Below the pieces are notes generated by a model. It ran no database searches. It saw only the letters and a list, made by a program, of their open reading frames with translations, and was not told the DNA's origin. Shown here piece by piece: positions 60,901 to 64,000 of a stretch of DNA of 64,000 bases. Both the position numbers and the translations under genes were made by a program. Origin of the DNA: Tumebacillus avium (lineage in GTDB: Bacteria; Bacillota; Bacilli; Tumebacillales; Tumebacillaceae); the NCBI RefSeq assembly GCF_002162355.1, contig NZ_CP021434.1:3774001-3838000 (forward strand), given 5' to 3'. How positions within the stretch are numbered: position 1 is the stretch's first letter; every line of letters begins with the position of its first letter.

Positions 60901-63900
60901 TAGGCCAACACCGAAAGCACTGTGTTTTGATTACCTGATTGCTGCAATGCCTTCAGATACCCGGAAAGGACATATTCTTTTGTTGGTTCAACACTGACCA
61001 GATCGGATTGCAGCACCGTGTACCCCAAAGCCTTGCTGCTCGATGCGGACAGACGGAGCGCCTGCTGGCCGACAAAAGCGTCTGCCTCCTGTGCCCACGC
61101 CGCTTTTTCTCCAGCGTTAAAGCTGAAATGTGCTGGGGTTCCATCTTCGTTAGGTTCACTTTCAAAACTGCTGTTGTCGACCAGATTGTCTGCCCAGCCA
61201 AGGTAACTGGTTTCGCTGGTCACGTTTCCGTCCGCATTGTGCTCTTTCGATTGACTGGTGTAGTAAGGATCGCGGGAAGTCTTTTCGTGCTTTCCACTGT
61301 CGTACGTGTAGTAAGACTTTTCCTTTTCCCCGCGTAAACCTTGGCTAGCGACAAGGTTTTGGTCGGCGTCGTAGGAGTTCCAAGCCTCATCGTTTTTGGG
61401 ATTCTTGCTGTAGGTCAAACTTCCTTGATCATTGTATTGATAATTCCAGACGCGGCCCATCGGATCAGTATGGGATGTTTTTTCATTGGCGTTCCATCCG
61501 TATTTATCGGTCAGTTTCAGAACGGCAGGGTCGCGCTGAAGCATTTCCATGTTCAAGTTTTTGTTGTATTGATAGAGCCTCTTTTTGCCTTCTCCGTCAT
61601 AGTTCGCGGCTTGCATTGTCGGCGCATAGGCGGTGTACTGATCGCCGGAAACGAATTCTCCGACTGCGGATGCTTGTTCCAGCTGTACCGCGTCAAACCA
61701 ACTCGTCCCTGCACCAGTTCCGTTTGTAGTCGCTAGCTTTACTGCGACAAAAGCGGTGTTTGTCGGGAGCGAAGAGTAAGTTTTCGCGACCCGCTTCCAA
61801 TTGAACGATCCTTGCTCGGTCGGACGAGTCGCTGACTCCACTTCACCGATTAAAGTTCCGCTCGCGTTGTAAGCAAGCAGCGACAAAAGGGTATAGTGCG
61901 CACCTGAAGTCTGGGTCGCTTTCATAAAGCCGCTCAGCGTATACGCTTTGCTACGGTCGACTGAAATTTTTTCGGACAGATAGACCGCGTAAGGTGTGGC
62001 AGTTCCGGAAGCCACGCTTACTTTCAGTGCCTGCCCGTAAGGCGAGCCTGCCGCAGCATCCTTAAGACCTGTCGCTTGCCCTTCGTTGCCGATCAGATGA
62101 TCTGGAATCAGATCTCCGTCTGCATCTACTTCAAAGTTGCTGTTGGACATCCCGTTTCCAACGTTGATCGCTGAGATGAAATCATCGTCTCCATACTGAT
62201 AGTACGTAGTTTTTCCTTCCGGCGTAACGGAAGCAGCCAGGTTCCGGGCGTTGTCATAGCGGTAGAGGATATCGCCGCCAACCGGGGCGGGTGCCGGTTG
62301 GGTCACTTTGGTCAGGTTGCCGGAACCATCATAGAAGTAGGACCACCTTTTACCAGCAGGGTCGGTGGCGGTTGCCACTTTTCCGTTCCCGCCGTATGTC
62401 AAGGTGATCGCGTGACCCGCTTTGTCTTTGAAGCTGGAAACCTTACCGTACGCATCCCGCAAAAAGGTGACAGTGTTGCCGGCAGCATCTCGAATTTCGG
62501 TTAACCAGCCGCCTTTGCCAAACGTGTAGGTGGTTTTTTCCGGAGTTTTGATCAACAAATTTGAACCGGATCGTTCGAGCTTCCAATACAGGCCCTCCAA
62601 AGGCTCATAACCGGTTTTCGACGCGTTTTGCTCAAAGAAATGAATTGAACCGTCAGCTTCCTTCAGCCTCACGGATCCATCAGTTAGCTCTTGAAGACGG
62701 GCATCAAACGCCGAGCTCCACCCATATCCAAAGAAACCACTTTCAGTGGAACGACTGTTGTACGCCCGGCTCAATTCGACATCGGTACCAAGCCCTGGGT
62801 AGGAGATGTCCATGAAGGACTGGTAAAGATTTAGGTTTGCCATGTTCACTGGCCCGTCAAATGTCCAGAAGGACTGTTCACCTAAAGGCTCGGGAACGTA
62901 GTTGATCTCAAGGACAGGTCCATAATGCGGCCCGTTCTCTGGAGAGGAGGCAATTATTTCGCGCATCACGTGCGTCTCATTCTGATAGCGTAACTCTATT
63001 CCGTAGTTAGGTTGCTCGCCGGTGTACCAGTCTTTCACGATCTTCGTGATATCGAAGCTCCACCAGTCTCCCTCTGCAGCTTTTGCTGTATAGGAAGCTT
63101 TGTTTGTATCATCGACAAATCCTGCGGTGTTCGCCTGATTCCAAGTAACAGTGTCATGTGACCACGGCTTTTTGATTCGCCGAGCTTCCACGATCGGCGT
63201 CTGTGTTGTTTCCCAAATCTTAACGTTTTGAACCGCGAAATGTGCCTCGTGTACAACGGCACCGTTCGGCAGATCGGGCAGTTGAAATTGATAGAGCGAG
63301 CGGGCGACTCCATGGTTATCTCCGTTACCGATTAGTGTGTTGTACCAGTCGGTGAACTTGACACAATTCCCAGCGCTATTATAGCCGCAAGCGGAGTTCG
63401 GGCTGAAAGATTCGACAAATGTATCGTAGACTTTCGTGTTGAATTCAGCTCTGACCGTGGGATCGATCTGCACAGGGTAGGCGCGTTCCGGATCTTGCAG
63501 CCATGTTGCATCTGCAACTATGTCAACGTACACTTTTCCATTTTCATCCGATTTAAATTTATATTCGACCTGATGGGTCATGTTCTGGTTTGCATCGACC
63601 ATGAACGGTCTTTGCAAGGTCAAGAGCGGCGTGTTTTGTCCCTGTTTAAAAAAGGAAACGGAGCCGTCTTCATTGGTTTGGTAGGTTAGATTAGATGACT
63701 TCATTTCAAACGAATAGACGGACGGAGCAGATGCATCCTTAAGTATGATCGTCTCCTTCAGGCCGTAAGCTGTCACATCATAGGTCAAATCGACTAGCGG
63801 AACAATATTTTCATATTTGATCATGTTGCCGTTGATTATGCCTTCTGTGTCTCCAGCAAACAGCGGTCGGAAGGACAGGGCAGTCCCTTCAAAGTGAAAA

Positions 63901-64000
63901 TCGGTAAACCCAGAGTTTGCCGTTCGTTTCAGTTCAACGGCAAATCGATTTGCTTTGTTGCGGAAGTTTCCATTCGCTTTTTCTTGCAGATTTGAATCGA
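57996..64000 (-). CDS. RHS/YD-repeat polymorphic toxin with C-terminal ADP-ribosyltransferase-like domain (5' end outside window)
   Basis: At least 2000 residues; the frame is open through position 64000, so the start is beyond the window. Residue numbers here count from the ATG at 63824. A DNRLRE-type domain is at about 122-308. The YD-repeat shell starts near 310, with carbohydrate-binding-like inserts at about 558-715, 880-1035 and 1046-1200, each beginning with an N-x-x-F-E-type strand and ending F-D-A/N-V/I-x-L. YD repeats fill about 1205-1755. The core ends at R-Y-Y-D-P then D-P-I-S (about 1760), and a variable linker leads to the toxin at 1832-1942. That starts L-Y-H-Y-T-N-E-A-G and has Y-G-D-G-Q-Y, the Tox-ART-HYD1 pattern. 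Such proteins (WapA/RHS) deliver the tip into competitors, where it would ADP-ribosylate a target. Confidence 0.88.
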   Translation of the reverse strand, partial: DSNLQEKANGNFRNKANRFAVELKRTANSGFTDFHFEGTALSFRPLFAGDTEGIINGNMIKYENIVPLVDLTYDVTAYGLKETIILKDASAPSVYSFEMKSSNLTYQTNEDGSVSFFKQGQNTPLLTLQRPFMVDANQNMTHQVEYKFKSDENGKVYVDIVADATWLQDPERAYPVQIDPTVRAEFNTKVYDTFVESFSPNSACGYNSAGNCVKFTDWYNTLIGNGDNHGVARSLYQFQLPDLPNGAVVHEAHFAVQNVKIWETTQTPIVEARRIKKPWSHDTVTWNQANTAGFVDDTNKASYTAKAAEGDWWSFDITKIVKDWYTGEQPNYGIELRYQNETHVMREIIASSPENGPHYGPVLEINYVPEPLGEQSFWTFDGPVNMANLNLYQSFMDISYPGLGTDVELSRAYNSRSTESGFFGYGWSSAFDARLQELTDGSVRLKEADGSIHFFEQNASKTGYEPLEGLYWKLERSGSNLLIKTPEKTTYTFGKGGWLTEIRDAAGNTVTFLRDAYGKVSSFKDKAGHAITLTYGGNGKVATATDPAGKRWSYFYDGSGNLTKVTQPAPAPVGGDILYRYDNARNLAASVTPEGKTTYYQYGDDDFISAINVGNGMSNSNFEVDADGDLIPDHLIGNEGQATGLKDAAAGSPYGQALKVSVASGTATPYAVYLSEKISVDRSKAYTLSGFMKATQTSGAHYTLLSLLAYNASGTLIGEVESATRPTEQGSFNWKRVAKTYSSLPTNTAFVAVKLATTNGTGAGTSWFDAVQLEQASAVGEFVSGDQYTAYAPTMQAANYDGEGKKRLYQYNKNLNMEMLQRDPAVLKLTDKYGWNANEKTSHTDPMGRVWNYQYNDQGSLTYSKNPKNDEAWNSYDADQNLVASQGLRGEKEKSYYTYDSGKHEKTSRDPYYTSQSKEHNADGNVTSETSYLGWADNLVDNSSFESEPNEDGTPAHFSFNAGEKAAWAQEADAFVGQQALRLSASSSKALGYTVLQSDLVSVEPTKEYVLSGYLKALQQSGNQNTVLSVLAYNSSDGYLGEVGKISLNGAFDWQRWNTAIRPGDFPVNTTKVRVKVATANGTGEGSSSFDAIQLQKNPVDTAYNLLDNSSFERGISGAELPEFWEKTPLDGTYSLVSGAAGVGTNVYAGNRAVSVSTTSDPTGSTGYNYGSLLQYDENKSYNFSAFVKTANGATATLKIAMFDSSGALLGAVTNSQYGTSDWKRLSVELPNDQAIAGTVFLKPLLRTGSTTGTVFFDNVRLQTDSVTARYGYKAGTGWLSKTTNANGNSSTYEYDASGNETSITSPKQYVTNKSYDALNRLTEVKLPGGNLTIKYSYDRDGQLLAITDSASTGESRQTSLKYSALDQISEVTDPFGKITTHTYTPNGNLKQTKLPNGQTLSYGYDKADRKTDISLNGAKRYQFANIDANGNIKEVKDLKLALSWSSNYDELNRMTLWKDNQGQVEYSYDENGNVTQKTLKSLESATVKTQWFSYNLVNQPIAMTDADGKASRFLYNEHNKISTLKKGNDTIMHAEYDNLGHVTEIRNQTISGALLSAFSYEYDKEQNLTSVQDQTGTKWSYQYTPRGQLEKETASTGEEITYVYDAFGNRIHQEAKLADGTVTSTTYQYDSTKTQLVKVDNVEWTYDAAGRVTSNGTYTYEWDAASRLTAVIRVADNSVVASYEYDHLGRRVMERVQEHVTQYLYDGDSNNVVAEFADAVLQKYYTWSPTGQLLSITDMNDGGATYYTVHNHRGDIINLTDSSGNIVATYKYNAWGVLLSETGEAAKFNPYLYAGYRYDRDTGLYYLNARYYDPMTSVFLSADPISKMPSYHYSRNNPILLVDPSGMMEKHMDGPYAGGNPAVGRAIGEAIFGPPVPRVAGGGSSSSTTLYHYTNEAGMNGIVSSNKLNPSLKSVSPKDVRYGDGQYMSDFVPGQKTPGQLSKEFLSIPWQGKKYTHYIGIDVTGLPVKMGRPGVYVVPNDVPLDLSGRIVSYGRVILK

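Overview
The window is chromosomal DNA from a GC-rich, Gram-positive, low-complexity-genome Bacillota. Evidence seen here: Shine-Dalgarno sites of the AGGAGG type before nearly every gene, frequent TTG/GTG starts, sigma-A promoters, Bacillus-type LexA boxes, an aro/trp supra-operon with a TRAP-like leader, AroH-type chorismate mutase, a RicA/YmcA homologue next to miaB, and a miaA-hfq pair. Gene content and GC bias would fit a Tumebacillus/Alicyclobacillaceae-like Bacilli, but that placement is an inference.

Region 1 (1-11,400) is most of a ribosomally made peptide (RiPP) gene cluster. It has the end of a split lantibiotic-type dehydratase, two separate elimination/[4+2]-cyclase-like proteins, three ThiF/E1-like proteins (one fused to a YcaO cyclodehydratase), two SagB-type azoline dehydrogenases (one a tandem double-domain form) and a two-gene ABC exporter. 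The enzyme set is that of thiopeptide (pyritide) or dehydrated azole-peptide biosynthesis. The genes overlap or nearly touch, and a terminator closes the operon. The precursor peptide is not in the window and probably lies left of position 1.

Region 2 (11,500-17,160) carries a secreted cell-wall amidase with three N-terminal repeats, a GyrI-like protein, small proteins of unknown function, and three translationally coupled M42 aminopeptidase genes. The third M42 protein has lost key catalytic residues.

Region 3 (17,200-26,100) is the aromatic amino acid supra-operon: aroC-aroB-aroH, then a TRAP-like attenuator leader, trpD-C-F-B-A, and aroA. trpE and trpG are absent.

Region 4 (26,100-33,420) has a membrane protein, a LexA-controlled Y-family polymerase, a lipid-methyltransferase-like protein, a DedA protein, a two-component system and a secreted subtilase. 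Two short promoter-terminator units here could be small RNAs.

Region 5 (33,430-43,260) is RNA modification and mismatch repair: miaB-ricA, mutS-mutL-methyltransferase-miaA-hfq, a small acidic protein and an Hsp20 protein.

Region 6 (43,390-44,840) is a stable-RNA operon with three similar promoters, 13 tRNA genes and one 5S rRNA without 16S or 23S.

Region 7 (44,850-57,520) holds an MMPL exporter with a TetR regulator and twin palindromic operators, mnmA, a frameshifted DUF402 gene, hsdM-hsdS without hsdR, and a four-PAS histidine kinase coupled to a reductase-like SDR gene.

Region 8 (57,600-64,000) is a minus-strand polymorphic toxin locus: a very large RHS/YD-repeat protein ending in an ADP-ribosyltransferase-like domain, followed by its likely immunity gene. 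The RHS gene runs off the right edge.
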